Program-made: the position numbers and the translations under genes | Shown: positions 1-8,416 of the stretch, piece after piece | Numbering within the stretch: the stretch's first letter is position 1 | How the letters are laid out: every line of letters starts with the position of its first letter | The notes under the pieces: generated by a model | Databases searched by the model: none | The model's input: only the letters and a program-made list of their open reading frames with translations | Told to the model about the DNA's origin: nothing | Assembly (NCBI RefSeq): GCF_009696685.2 | Contig: NZ_CP102357.1 | Coordinates: forward strand, 62,001-126,000 | Length of the DNA stretch: 64,000 bases | Direction: 5' to 3' | Source: Paracoccus sp. SMMA_5_TC | GTDB lineage: Bacteria; Pseudomonadota; Alphaproteobacteria; Rhodobacterales; Rhodobacteraceae

Positions 1-1308
1 CAAGACCTGACCCCATCCAGAAAAGACCTCGACCCGATCGAGATTGCCTCGCGCGATGAAATCGAGGCATTGCAGTTTCACCGCATGAAGCGGTCGCTGA
101 AGCACGCTTTCGAGAACTCCCCCTTCTACCGCAAGCGCTTCATCGAGGCCGATGTCCACCCCGAGGATCTCAAGACCCTGAAGGACATCGCCAAGTTTCC
201 CTTTACGGTGAAACAGGATCTGCGCGACACCTACCCGTTCGGCATGTTCGCGGTGCCCCAGTCCAAGCTGGTGCGCATCCACGGCTCGTCGGGGACCACG
301 GGCAAGCCCACGGTGGTGGGCTATACCGCCGCCGACATCGACCACTGGGCCAACCTGATCGCGCGCTCGATCCGCGCCGCGGGCGGCCGGCCGGGCGACA
401 TGGTGCACAACGCCTATGGCTATGGCCTGTTCACCGGCGGCATCGGCGCCCATTACGGGGCGGAACGGCTGGGCTGCACGGTGGTGCCGATCTCGGGCGG
501 GATGACCGAACGTCAGGTCACGCTGATCAACGACTTCAAGCCGCGCATCATCATGGTCACCCCCAGCTACATGCTGTCGATCCTGGACGAATTCCGCCGC
601 CAGGGCCTGGACCCGCGCGAAAGCTCGCTGGAAATCGGCATCTTCGGCGCCGAGCCCTGGACGAACGCCATGCGCCAGGAAATCGAGGAAGCCTTCAACA
701 TGCATGCCGTGGACATCTATGGCCTCAGCGAGATCATGGGCCCCGGCGTCGCCATGGAATGTGTGGAAACCAAGGATGGGCTGCACATCTGGGAAGATCA
801 CTTCTACCCCGAGATCATCGACCCGGTGACCGGCGAAGTGTTGCCCGATGGCGAGATGGGCGAGCTGGTCTTTACCACCCTGACCAAGGAAGCCCTGCCG
901 ATGGTGCGCTATCGCACCCGCGACCTGACACGCATCCTGCCCGGCACCGCACGCTCGATGCGGCGCATCGAAAAGATCACCGGCCGGTCAGACGACATGA
1001 TCATCCTGCGCGGCGTCAACGTCTTTCCGACCCAGATCGAGGAACAGATCCTGAAATGCCAAGGACTTGCCCCGCATTTCCAGATCGAACTGAACCGCGC
1101 TGGCCGCATGGACAACATGACCGTCCATGTCGAATGCACCCCGGACATGACCGACGAGGCCGCGCGCGCCAAATCGGCCAAGGAACTGGCCCATCACATC
1201 AAGAGCGTGGTCGGCGTCTCGACCAAGGTCGAGGTCAAGGATCCCAACAGCATGGCGCGGTCGGAAGGCAAGGCCAAGCGGGTGGTCGACAACCGCCCCA
1301 AGGAGTAG
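1..1308 (+). CDS. paaK: Phenylacetate-CoA ligase PaaK (5' end beyond window)
   Basis: Activates phenylacetate to phenylacetyl-CoA with ATP, the first step of the aerobic paa pathway in the cytosol. The frame is open from base 1, and the visible N-terminus (DLTPSRKDLDPIEIASRDE) is typical of PaaK just after its start, so only a few residues are missing from a family usually near 440 residues. The adenylation signature HGSSGTTGKPTVVGYT and the later YGLSEIMGPG and YRTRDL motifs of class II phenylacetate ligases are intact. It reads rightward, away from the left edge, while the main paa operon reads leftward further right. Other paa genes (F, G, H, I) may lie to the left, which cannot be seen. 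TTG at 70 and ATG at 85 are internal and not likely starts. Confidence 0.96.
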   Translation, partial: QDLTPSRKDLDPIEIASRDEIEALQFHRMKRSLKHAFENSPFYRKRFIEADVHPEDLKTLKDIAKFPFTVKQDLRDTYPFGMFAVPQSKLVRIHGSSGTTGKPTVVGYTAADIDHWANLIARSIRAAGGRPGDMVHNAYGYGLFTGGIGAHYGAERLGCTVVPISGGMTERQVTLINDFKPRIIMVTPSYMLSILDEFRRQGLDPRESSLEIGIFGAEPWTNAMRQEIEEAFNMHAVDIYGLSEIMGPGVAMECVETKDGLHIWEDHFYPEIIDPVTGEVLPDGEMGELVFTTLTKEALPMVRYRTRDLTRILPGTARSMRRIEKITGRSDDMIILRGVNVFPTQIEEQILKCQGLAPHFQIELNRAGRMDNMTVHVECTPDMTDEAARAKSAKELAHHIKSVVGVSTKVEVKDPNSMARSEGKAKRVVDNRPKE

Positions 1309-1390
1309 CCCGCTGCGCAAAACCGTGCGCCTCTGCGTCACGGCATCGCACGGTCATGACAAGCGTCAGGAAAACGGTTAAGGGGGCAAA

Positions 1391-1408
1391 GGGGGCCAAT
1401 GTGCCCCC
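1391..1408 (+). terminator. Hairpin between paaK and tetR
   Basis: GGGGGC (1391-1396), a six-base loop, then GCCCCC (1403-1408). It lies 80 bases after the paaK stop and 54 before the tetR start. There is only a short TT after the stem, so it may be a weak terminator or an attenuating hairpin. Confidence 0.45.
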
Positions 1409-1461
1409 CTTGCCTGTTCGCATTTGACCCCTTGGGGCAGATTCACAGTTACGAGGATTTC

Positions 1462-2061
1462 ATGGCTCGGACACGGGCAACCGATTTCGAGGAAAAGCAG
1501 CGCGTGCTTTTGCACAGCGCTGCCGAGGTTTTTGCAGAACAGGGCATGGAAAAGGCGTCCATGGCCCAGATCGCCGCGCATGCGCAGGTGTCAAAGGCGC
1601 TGCTTTATCACTATTATCCCAGCAAGGGCGAATTGATCTTTGCCATCATCATCACCCATCTGCAGGAACTGGATACCGTCATTCAGCAAGCCGACGATCC
1701 CGGGCTGCCGCCCTCGCAGCGCTTGCGCCGGCTGGTGGGAAGCCTGCTGGAATGCTACAAGGGCGCCGACAACGAACACAAGGTCCAGCTGAATGCCACC
1801 CCGGCCCTCGCCGAGGGGCAGAAGGCCGAGATCCTGGCGATCGAACGCAGGATCGTGCGGCGTTTTGCTGCGGTGCTGCGCGAAATCAACCCGGATCTGG
1901 ACGATCCGCAGCGCCCGTTGCTGACCCCCGTCACCATGTCGTTGTTCGGCATGATGAACTGGGTCTACATGTGGTTTCGCGACGGCGGGCGCATCACGCG
2001 CGAGGATTACGCCGATGTCGCCACCACCCTGATCCTGGAAGGGATCAAGGCCGTTCGCTGA
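1462..2061 (+). CDS. TetR-family regulator, probable regulator of the paa genes
   Basis: A 199-residue DNA-binding protein. The N-terminal helix-turn-helix is clear (MAQIAAHAQVSKALLYHYYPSKGELI) and is followed by an all-helical ligand-binding domain. The start is the ATG at 1462, preceded by ACGAGG; the open frame runs further upstream but lacks a ribosome site there. TetR regulators beside paa genes in other proteobacteria sense phenylacetyl-CoA and are often called PaaR. A TetR-type palindrome (ACCGA-N4-TCGGT) lies at the start of the paaJ operon, 9 kb away, and is the natural target. The gene converges on paaY and their 3' ends overlap by 17 bases. Function is inferred from family and location. 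Confidence 0.88.
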   Translation: MARTRATDFEEKQRVLLHSAAEVFAEQGMEKASMAQIAAHAQVSKALLYHYYPSKGELIFAIIITHLQELDTVIQQADDPGLPPSQRLRRLVGSLLECYKGADNEHKVQLNATPALAEGQKAEILAIERRIVRRFAAVLREINPDLDDPQRPLLTPVTMSLFGMMNWVYMWFRDGGRITREDYADVATTLILEGIKAVR

Positions 2062-2665
2062 ACTGCCGCCGCTCCAGCACCAAGGGATCATAGCGCGGCG
2101 CCTGCGCCCGCGGCCGGTCGGGTTCGGCTGCGGCCAGGGGCTGGGCCGGCGCCAGCTTGTGGCGGGCCTCGACGGCCAGCTGCTGATAGACGCCGGTGCC
2201 GCGCCGCTTCCAGTCGATTTCCTCGGCGGTCAGGGATCGGGCTACGCGCGCGGGCGAACCCATGGCCAGGACGCCGGGCGGGATCTGGGCCCCGGCCTTG
2301 ACGAAGGCCATGGCGGCGATGATCGTGTTTTCGCCGACCACCGCCTCGTCCATGACCACCGCGTTCATGCCCACCATGGCATTGCGGCCGATATGGCAGC
2401 CGTGCAGCACCGCGCCATGGCCGATGTGGCCCGATTCCTCGACCACCACATCCTTGCCCGGAAAGGCATGGACGACGCAGGTTTCCTGCACGTTGCAGCC
2501 GGAATGCAGGGTGATGCGGCCGAAGTCGCCCCGCAACACGCAACCCGGTCCGACATAGACCCCGGCGCCGATGATGACATCGCCGATCACCACCGCCTCG
2601 GGATGCACGAAGGCATCGGGGTCGATGACCGGCACGATGCCGTCCCAGGAATAGACGCGGCTCAT
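2045..2665 (-). CDS. paaY: PaaY-like gamma-carbonic-anhydrase-fold protein (thioesterase)
   Basis: A 206-residue left-handed beta-helix protein of hexapeptide repeats, seen as repeated V-I-G-D and I-G-x-N-A steps (VVIGDVIIGAGVYVGPGCVLRGDFG). Histidines in GHIGHGAVLHGC match the metal ligands of the gamma-carbonic anhydrase family. In the paa pathway PaaY is a thioesterase thought to remove dead-end CoA adducts such as 2-hydroxycyclohepta-1,4,6-triene-1-formyl-CoA. Start chosen at 2665 (MSRVYSWDG) because it fits the family N-terminus and overlaps the paaZ stop as ATGA, suggesting translational coupling. It is the last gene of the leftward operon and its 3' end overlaps tetR by 17 bases. Confidence 0.9.
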   Translation of the reverse strand: MSRVYSWDGIVPVIDPDAFVHPEAVVIGDVIIGAGVYVGPGCVLRGDFGRITLHSGCNVQETCVVHAFPGKDVVVEESGHIGHGAVLHGCHIGRNAMVGMNAVVMDEAVVGENTIIAAMAFVKAGAQIPPGVLAMGSPARVARSLTAEEIDWKRRGTGVYQQLAVEARHKLAPAQPLAAAEPDRPRAQAPRYDPLVLERRQFSERP

Positions 2666-4734
2666 GTCGCGGCCGGGGCCGGGGGCCATTGCTTGGCGAC
2701 CATGGTCAGCACGTCGTATTGCGCCACCACCTCGCCCTTCTGGTTGGTGACCTGGCAATCCCAGCGCACCTCGCCATGTTCGGCATTGGCGCGGGGGTTG
2801 ATCTCCTTGCAGGTCAGCCGCACCTGCAGGCTGTCGCCGAAATAGACCGGCGTCAGGAAACGCAGGTTGTCCACCCCGTAATTGGCCAGCACCGGGCCGG
2901 GGTTCGGCTCGACGAACAGCCCGGCGGCAAAGGACGCGATCAGATAGCCATGCGCCACCCGGTCGTCGAAGAACGGGTTCGCCCTGGCCGCGGCCTCGTC
3001 CATATGGGCATAGAAGGTGTCGCCGGTGAAATGGGCGAAGTGCTCGACATCCTCGTCGGTGACGGTGCGCCGCGCGGTGATCAGCTGATCGCCGATGCGC
3101 AGCTCGGCCAGCGATTTGCGGAATGGGTGGATGTCGTGATTTACCGGGGCGCCCTCGATCCAGCGACCGGTGATTGCCGACAACAGCCGCGGCGTGCCCT
3201 GCACGGCGGTGCGCTGCATGTAATGCTTGACGCCGCGGATGCCGCCCATTTCCTCGCCGCCGCCGGCGCGGCCCGGTCCGCCATGGACCAGCGGCGCCAG
3301 GGGCGAGCCGTGCCCGGTCGAGCTTTTGGCCGAATCGCGGTTGCCGATCAGCACCCGCCCGTGCCAGGGCGCCACGCCCAGCACCACCCGACGCGCGACA
3401 TCGGCATCGTCGGTAAAGACCGACGACACCAGTGAGCCCTTGCCCAGCCGCACCATCGCCACCGCCTCGTCCAGATCGTCATAGGGCAGCACAGTCGAGA
3501 CCGGGCCGAAGGCCTCGACCTCATGCACCGCATCGGCCTGATGCGGGTTTTCGGCATAAAGCAGCACCGGGTTCAGGAACGCCCCGCGTTCCGCATCGCC
3601 CGAGCCGACCCGCACCGCCCCCGGATCGCCGGCGACGATTTCGGCCACCGCCTGCAGGTCTCGGATGCGCTCGCGCACCTCGGCGCGCTGGTCCAGGCTG
3701 GCCAGCGGCCCCATGCGGGTCGATTCATCGCCCGGCAGACCCAGCTGGGTCTTGCCCAGCCGCTCGCCCAGGGCAGCGACCAGCGCATCGACCTGGCCGC
3801 GCGGTGCGATCACCCGGCGGATGGCGGTGCATTTCTGTCCGGCCTTCACGGTCATTTCGCGCGCGACCTCGCGCACGAACAGGTCGAATTCCGGCGTGCC
3901 CGCCACCGCATCCGGCCCCAGGATCGAGGCATTGAGGCTGTCGGCCTCCATGGTGAAGCGCACGGAATTGGCGATCACCGCCGGATGGGTCTTGAGCTTG
4001 CGCCCCGTCCAGGCCGAGCCGGTAAAGGTGACCGCGTCCTGTTCGGTGACATGATCCAGCAGATCACCGACGCTGCCGCAGATCAGCTGCAACGCGCCTT
4101 CGGGCAGGATGCCGGTATCAATGATCCGGCGCACGCACAATTCGGTCAGATAGGCGGTCTGGCTGGCCGGCTTGACGATGCAGGGCACGCCGGCCAGCAG
4201 AGTCGGCGCGATCTTTTCCAGCATCCCCCAGATCGGAAAGTTGAAGGCGTTGATATGCACCGCCACGCCTTCCAGCGGCGTCAGGATGTGCTGGGCGACA
4301 AAGCTGCCGTCGCGCGACAGCTGCTCGACCTCGCCATCGGTCAGCACCCGGGTGTTGGGCAGTTCCCGCCGCCCTTTCGAGGCAAAGGTCAGCATGGTGC
4401 CGATGCCGCCTTCGATATCGACCCAGCCGTCGGTGCGGGTGGCGCCGGTGTGCAGGCTTTCGGCGTAGAATTCCTCCTTGCGCTCCATCAGCGCCAGGCC
4501 AAGCGCCTTCAGCATGCCGGCGCGTTCGTGAAAGGACATGGCGCGCAGCCGGGGTCCGGCGGTCGTGCGGCCGTGTTCCAGCACCGCCGCGAAATCGAGG
4601 CCGGTGGAATCGATCAGCGCGACGGGGTCGCCCGTCGCCGCATCCAGAAGCGCCTGACCCTCTTTCGTGCCGGGGGTCCAGCTTCCGCAGACATAGCTTT
4701 CAAGACGGCGCGGGGCCGAGGCCGTGGCGGTCAT
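2662..4734 (-). CDS. paaZ: PaaZ, bifunctional oxepin-CoA hydrolase / semialdehyde dehydrogenase
   Basis: A 690-residue fusion that opens the oxepin-CoA ring and oxidises the resulting semialdehyde to 3-oxo-5,6-dehydrosuberyl-CoA. The N-terminal ~520 residues are an aldehyde dehydrogenase with the catalytic Cys in AGQKCTAIRR and a Glu in MEADSLNAS. The C-terminal ~150 residues are a MaoC-type hydratase with the D-x4-H dyad (GDTFYAH...DDRVAHGY). Both active sites look intact. Start taken as ATG 4734, preceded by GGAAGGA; an in-frame TTG at 4749 lies inside that ribosome site. It sits between the PaaA/PaaC-like gene and paaY on the same strand. Confidence 0.96.
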   Translation of the reverse strand: MTATASAPRRLESYVCGSWTPGTKEGQALLDAATGDPVALIDSTGLDFAAVLEHGRTTAGPRLRAMSFHERAGMLKALGLALMERKEEFYAESLHTGATRTDGWVDIEGGIGTMLTFASKGRRELPNTRVLTDGEVEQLSRDGSFVAQHILTPLEGVAVHINAFNFPIWGMLEKIAPTLLAGVPCIVKPASQTAYLTELCVRRIIDTGILPEGALQLICGSVGDLLDHVTEQDAVTFTGSAWTGRKLKTHPAVIANSVRFTMEADSLNASILGPDAVAGTPEFDLFVREVAREMTVKAGQKCTAIRRVIAPRGQVDALVAALGERLGKTQLGLPGDESTRMGPLASLDQRAEVRERIRDLQAVAEIVAGDPGAVRVGSGDAERGAFLNPVLLYAENPHQADAVHEVEAFGPVSTVLPYDDLDEAVAMVRLGKGSLVSSVFTDDADVARRVVLGVAPWHGRVLIGNRDSAKSSTGHGSPLAPLVHGGPGRAGGGEEMGGIRGVKHYMQRTAVQGTPRLLSAITGRWIEGAPVNHDIHPFRKSLAELRIGDQLITARRTVTDEDVEHFAHFTGDTFYAHMDEAAARANPFFDDRVAHGYLIASFAAGLFVEPNPGPVLANYGVDNLRFLTPVYFGDSLQVRLTCKEINPRANAEHGEVRWDCQVTNQKGEVVAQYDVLTMVAKQWPPAPAAT

Positions 4735-4810
4735 GGCGTTTCCTTCCAATGCTGTTCATGACGGGCGCGACCGGCGGCCGCACCCCTGTGGATCGCGGGG
4801 CCTGGACCCG

Positions 4811-5563
4811 TCACAGGCCAAGCGCGGCCAGGTGTTCGTCGGCCAGCGCCTGCCAGCGCGCCAGCAGCACCTCGTTCGGCTGGTGGCGCAGGCCAAAGCG
4901 CGCCAGCGTCTGGTAGCGGTCGGAATGGGCGATGCCAAAGCCGGCGGCGACGCGCGGGCGCCAATAGGCCACCGCGGCGCGGGCCTCGGCGCGGCCTTCG
5001 TCGCTGGCGACGATGCGTTCCAGCCCCTCGAGCCCCAGTTCGGCATGGCGCGCCTCGCGCGGGGCGATGCGGCGGAACACCTCGGCCAGCGGGCCATAGG
5101 ACACGCGGGTCAGTTCCGTCATCTGCACCCCGGTCGCCAGCCCCTGCAACACGTTCATCACCACCGCATCGGTCCAGCCGATGATCGGGTAATGCAGCAC
5201 CGACAGCCGCATGTCGCCGGGCAGGCGGGCGCTGCCCAGGTCGGCGTCGCGGTCCACCCGCGCGGCCCAGTCATGCGCCGCCTGATACCGCGCCATGTCG
5301 GTGCCGAAATCGCCCATTACCTCCAGCACCTGGCCGGCATGATCGGCCTTTTCCAGGGTGATGACGCTGGCGGCGATGCGTTCCTTGATGCCGGGGGCGA
5401 AGTTGATGGAATCGGCGAAGCCCGCCGACGCCGCCAGTTCGCTGTCCACGAAAGAGGACATCAGCCGCATCAGCTCGCCGCGGTAGCGGGCCGGGACGTT
5501 GCCGGGCGCGGTCAGCACCCCGCCCTGCGCCAGGTAGTCGTCAAGGTTCATCGTGTCGGACAT
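4811..5563 (-). CDS. Extra PaaA/PaaC-family ferritin-like protein in the paa operon
   Basis: A 250-residue all-helical protein of the phenylacetic acid catabolic (PaaA/PaaC) family, distinct from the paaA and paaC also present here. The ferritin-like pattern is visible: Glu in SFVDSELAASAG, an E-K-A-D-H stretch (TLEKADHAGQ) and a canonical ExxH in REARHAEL. It could bind a di-iron centre, although the first E-x3-H is not the standard ExxH. It lies between paaE (12 bases upstream) and paaZ (76 bases downstream), so it is probably cotranscribed. It may be a further epoxidase subunit, an assembly factor, or an oxygenase for another CoA ester. Its role is not known to me. Confidence 0.85.
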   Translation of the reverse strand: MSDTMNLDDYLAQGGVLTAPGNVPARYRGELMRLMSSFVDSELAASAGFADSINFAPGIKERIAASVITLEKADHAGQVLEVMGDFGTDMARYQAAHDWAARVDRDADLGSARLPGDMRLSVLHYPIIGWTDAVVMNVLQGLATGVQMTELTRVSYGPLAEVFRRIAPREARHAELGLEGLERIVASDEGRAEARAAVAYWRPRVAAGFGIAHSDRYQTLARFGLRHQPNEVLLARWQALADEHLAALGL

Positions 5564-5575
5564 GAGCCGTTCCCC

Positions 5576-6652
5576 TTATTCGTCATAGCTGACGACCACG
5601 CGGTCGCTCAGCGGATAGGCCTGGCAGGACAGGACGTAACCGGCGCGCACCTCGTAATCCTCGAGCGCGTGGTTGATGGCCATTTCGACCTCGCCCTCGA
5701 GCACCTTGCAGCGACAGGTGGAACAGACCCCGGCCTTGCAGGAATAGGGTGCGTCCATGTTGTTGGCGATGGCGGCATCCAGGATGGTTTCGCCGGTGCG
5801 CGGCATCTCGAAGCTGCGGGTGGCGCCATCCAGCGTCACCGTGGCCTGGGTGCCGGTGCCGGGCGTCACCGCCTCGCGCGAGACGGCGCGGGCCTTGGCC
5901 CGGCCCGGCTGGCTCGAGGCAAAGAGCTCGAACTTGATCTGTTCGTCGCGCAAGCCATGGTCGCGCAGCGCCGCCGCGATCGCCAGCATCATCGGTTCCG
6001 GCCCGCAGATGAAGGCGACATCGACGCTTTTGGGGTCGATCCAGCTGCGGAACAGCCCGGCCAGCTTGTCGGCATCGATGCGGCCGGTGAACAGGTCGAT
6101 TTCCTGCCCCTCCTGTTCCAGCACATGGATGATCGACAGCCGGCCCAGATACAGGTTCTTGAGATCCTCGAGTTCCTCGCGGAACATGATGCTGTTGATC
6201 TGGCGATTGGCATAAACCAGCGTGAACTGCGATGCCGGTTCGCGCGCCAGCACGGTCTTGATGATCGACAGGACAGGGGTGATGCCCGAACCGCCGGCAA
6301 AGCCCAGGTATTGCCGGGCGGCATCGGGGTCCAGCGGGGTATGGAACTTGCCCATCGGCGGCATGGCCTCGATCTCGTCGCCGGGGGCCAGGTTCTCGTT
6401 GGCCCAGGTCGAGAAGGCGCCGCCATCGACGCGCTTGATGCCGACCTTCAGGCAGCCTTCGTCCAGACCGGCGCAGATCGAATAGGACCGGCGCAGTTCC
6501 TCGCCGTCGAAATCGCGGCGAAAGGTCAGATACTGGCCTTGGGTGAAATCGAAAAGCGCGCGGTCCTCGTCGCGGGGGGCAAGGGTGATGACCACCGCGT
6601 CGCGCGTCTCGCGCTTGACATCGGTGACGGTCAGCGGGTGGAAGCGTGCCAT
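5576..6652 (-). CDS. paaE: Phenylacetyl-CoA epoxidase reductase subunit PaaE
   Basis: A 358-residue electron carrier passing electrons from NAD(P)H through FAD to a [2Fe-2S] cluster and on to the PaaABC di-iron oxygenase. The N-terminal half is a ferredoxin-NADP reductase module (FAD site RRSYSICAG, pyridine nucleotide site GFAGGSGITPVLSIIKTVL and CGPEPMM). The C-terminal ~90 residues are a plant-type ferredoxin with cysteines in CKAGVCSTCRC and LSCQAY. Length matches the family. It follows paaD by 22 bases and precedes the PaaA/PaaC-like gene on the same strand. Confidence 0.97.
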   Translation of the reverse strand: MARFHPLTVTDVKRETRDAVVITLAPRDEDRALFDFTQGQYLTFRRDFDGEELRRSYSICAGLDEGCLKVGIKRVDGGAFSTWANENLAPGDEIEAMPPMGKFHTPLDPDAARQYLGFAGGSGITPVLSIIKTVLAREPASQFTLVYANRQINSIMFREELEDLKNLYLGRLSIIHVLEQEGQEIDLFTGRIDADKLAGLFRSWIDPKSVDVAFICGPEPMMLAIAAALRDHGLRDEQIKFELFASSQPGRAKARAVSREAVTPGTGTQATVTLDGATRSFEMPRTGETILDAAIANNMDAPYSCKAGVCSTCRCKVLEGEVEMAINHALEDYEVRAGYVLSCQAYPLSDRVVVSYDE

Positions 6653-6674
6653 ATGGGGGTGTCCTTCCTGAACC

Positions 6675-7196
6675 TCAGATGCATTTGAAATAGTCGAAGG
6701 GTTCCAGACAGTCGGTGCAGCGATAGCTGGCCTTGCAGGGGGTCGAGCCGAACTGGCTGACTTTTTCGGTCCTGGTCGAGCCGCAGCGCGGGCAGGCGAT
6801 GGTCAGGTTGTTGCCGGTCAGCCGCGCGATGCGGCCGGCCAGCACGCCATCGGCGGCGGTGCCGTCCACCGGCGGGGCAATGCCATAGGCGCGCAGCTTC
6901 TCGCGGCCTTCTGCGGTGATCCAGTCCGTGGTCCAGGGCGGCGACATCTGCCGTTCCAGCCGCAGCTTGTCGATGCCATGGCCGCGCAGGGCGGTTTCGA
7001 TGTCCAGGTTGATGATGCTGGTCGCCGGGCAGCCGGAATAGGTCGGCGTGACCTTGACCACCAGCGTGTCGCCCTGCCAGGCGACATCGCGGATGATGCC
7101 CAGATCGGTCAGGCTGATGACCGGGATTTCCGGGTCGGGAACCTCGGCCAGCCAGCGCCAGACCTGATCCACGGCCGGACGGGACGCGGCATCCAT
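6675..7196 (-). CDS. paaD: Phenylacetyl-CoA epoxidase assembly protein PaaD
   Basis: A 173-residue protein with an N-terminal MIP18/SufT-like domain (EVPDPEIPVISLTDLGI) and a C-terminal zinc-ribbon with four cysteines (CPRCGS...CKASYRCTDC). PaaD is needed for phenylacetyl-CoA epoxidase activity and is thought to help iron-sulfur or metal assembly. Start set at ATG 7196, five bases after the paaC stop; longer versions of the frame run into paaC. Part of the tight paaA-B-C-D-E series. Confidence 0.95.
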   Translation of the reverse strand: MDAASRPAVDQVWRWLAEVPDPEIPVISLTDLGIIRDVAWQGDTLVVKVTPTYSGCPATSIINLDIETALRGHGIDKLRLERQMSPPWTTDWITAEGREKLRAYGIAPPVDGTAADGVLAGRIARLTGNNLTIACPRCGSTRTEKVSQFGSTPCKASYRCTDCLEPFDYFKCI

Positions 7197-7201
7197 GGCC
7201 G

Positions 7202-8053
7202 TTACCAGCTCGCGCCCGGATAGGCGCGCTGCAGGAACTGCATCTCGGCCAGGATATAGCCCAGATGTTCGGTATGGACGCCCTGGCGCCCGCCCTTGTG
7301 GGCAAACGCGCCGGCGGGATAATCCAGCGTCGCCTCGGTCAGGACGGCGCGCACGGTCTGCTCCCAGCCCTCGCGCAGGCTGGCGGGATCGGGGATGATG
7401 CCGCGGGCGGCGATGGCCTTGTCCTTGTCGTCGGACAGGAACATCTCGCCGGTATAGTCCCACAGCGCCTCCAGCGCCTCGGCCATGCGGCGGTGGCTTT
7501 CCTCGGTCCCGTCGCCCAGCCGCACCACCAGATCCGACGAGCGTTCCAGGTGATAGGCCACTTCCTTCGCCGCCTTGGCGGCGATTTCGGCCACCCGCGG
7601 ATCCGACGATTTCACCAGCCCCTTGAGCAGTTCGTGATGCCAGGCATCGAACAGGAACTGGCGCATCAGCGTATGGCCGAAATCGCCGTTCGGGCGTTCG
7701 CAGATCAGCAGGTTGCGAAAATCCCAGGCATCGCGCAGATAAGCCAGGTCATCGGCGCTGCGGCCGGCGCCCTCGACCTCGGCGGCCAGGGCCAGCCACA
7801 GCTGCGTCTGGCCGATCAGGTCCAGCGCCACATTGGCCAGCGCGATGTCCTCCTCGAGCGCCGGGGAATGGCCGCACCATTCCGACACGCGATGGCCCAG
7901 GATCAGCGTCGAATCGCCGATGCGCAGCAGGGTTTCAAACAGCGCCTCTTGCCCTTCGTCAGGCTGCGGCACGGCGGGGTGGCTGGCATGGGCGGCCTGG
8001 GCCTGCGCCAGTTCGGCCACGTCGGGGGTGGTCATGTCGGGCAGCGACGGCAT
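7202..8053 (-). CDS. paaC: Phenylacetyl-CoA epoxidase structural subunit PaaC
   Basis: A ferritin-like helical subunit of about 283 residues that pairs with PaaA in the epoxidase. Family motifs include GDSTLILGHRVSEWCGHSP, the pair QTQLWLALAAEVEG and the ERPNGDFGHTLMRQF segment. The start is ambiguous by one codon: GTG 8056 or ATG 8053, the latter sharing a base with the paaB stop (TGATG). I use 8053. PaaC usually keeps the fold but lacks a working di-iron site. It lies between paaB and paaD. Confidence 0.95.
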   Translation of the reverse strand: MPSLPDMTTPDVAELAQAQAAHASHPAVPQPDEGQEALFETLLRIGDSTLILGHRVSEWCGHSPALEEDIALANVALDLIGQTQLWLALAAEVEGAGRSADDLAYLRDAWDFRNLLICERPNGDFGHTLMRQFLFDAWHHELLKGLVKSSDPRVAEIAAKAAKEVAYHLERSSDLVVRLGDGTEESHRRMAEALEALWDYTGEMFLSDDKDKAIAARGIIPDPASLREGWEQTVRAVLTEATLDYPAGAFAHKGGRQGVHTEHLGYILAEMQFLQRAYPGASW

Positions 8054-8337
8054 CACATATGCCCCACTTCTTCGGGGATGTCGAAAAAGGTCGGGTGGCG
8101 ATAGACCTTGCTGTTCGAAGGCTCGAACAGCGGACCCTTGTCCGACGGGCTCGAGGCGGTGATGTCGGCGGATTTCACCACCCAGATCGACACGCCTTCA
8201 TTGCGGCGGGTATAGACGTCACGGGCGTTCAGGATCGCCATTTCGGCGTCGGGGGCATGCAGGCTGCCGACGTGGCGGTGGTTCAGCCCGTGCTGGCCCC
8301 GGATGAAAACTTCCCAGAGCGGCCATTCCTTGGACAT
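8053..8337 (-). CDS. paaB: Phenylacetyl-CoA epoxidase subunit PaaB
   Basis: A 94-residue protein whose sequence from MSKEWPLWEVFIRGQ through HVGSLHAPDAEMA to ADITASSPSDKGPLF is strongly diagnostic of PaaB. PaaB bridges PaaAC heterodimers into the full epoxidase. The start is ATG 8337, matching the conserved N-terminus; upstream in-frame codons encode low-complexity Pro/Arg sequence and are not coding. The stop overlaps the paaC start. A 79-base gap separates it from paaA. Confidence 0.97.
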   Translation of the reverse strand: MSKEWPLWEVFIRGQHGLNHRHVGSLHAPDAEMAILNARDVYTRRNEGVSIWVVKSADITASSPSDKGPLFEPSNSKVYRHPTFFDIPEEVGHM

Positions 8338-8416
8338 GTGCTGTGTTCCTGACTTGGGGCGGCGGTGCCGCGTGTTCCTGGCGGGATGGGCAGGTGTTGC
8401 AGAAGGCGGGTTGCGA

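Noticed and set aside
4724-6688. 654-codon rightward open frame
   Set aside because: It lies antisense to paaE, paaZ start and the PaaA/PaaC-like gene, has His/Gly/Ala-rich composition without motifs, and is a typical GC-rich shadow.
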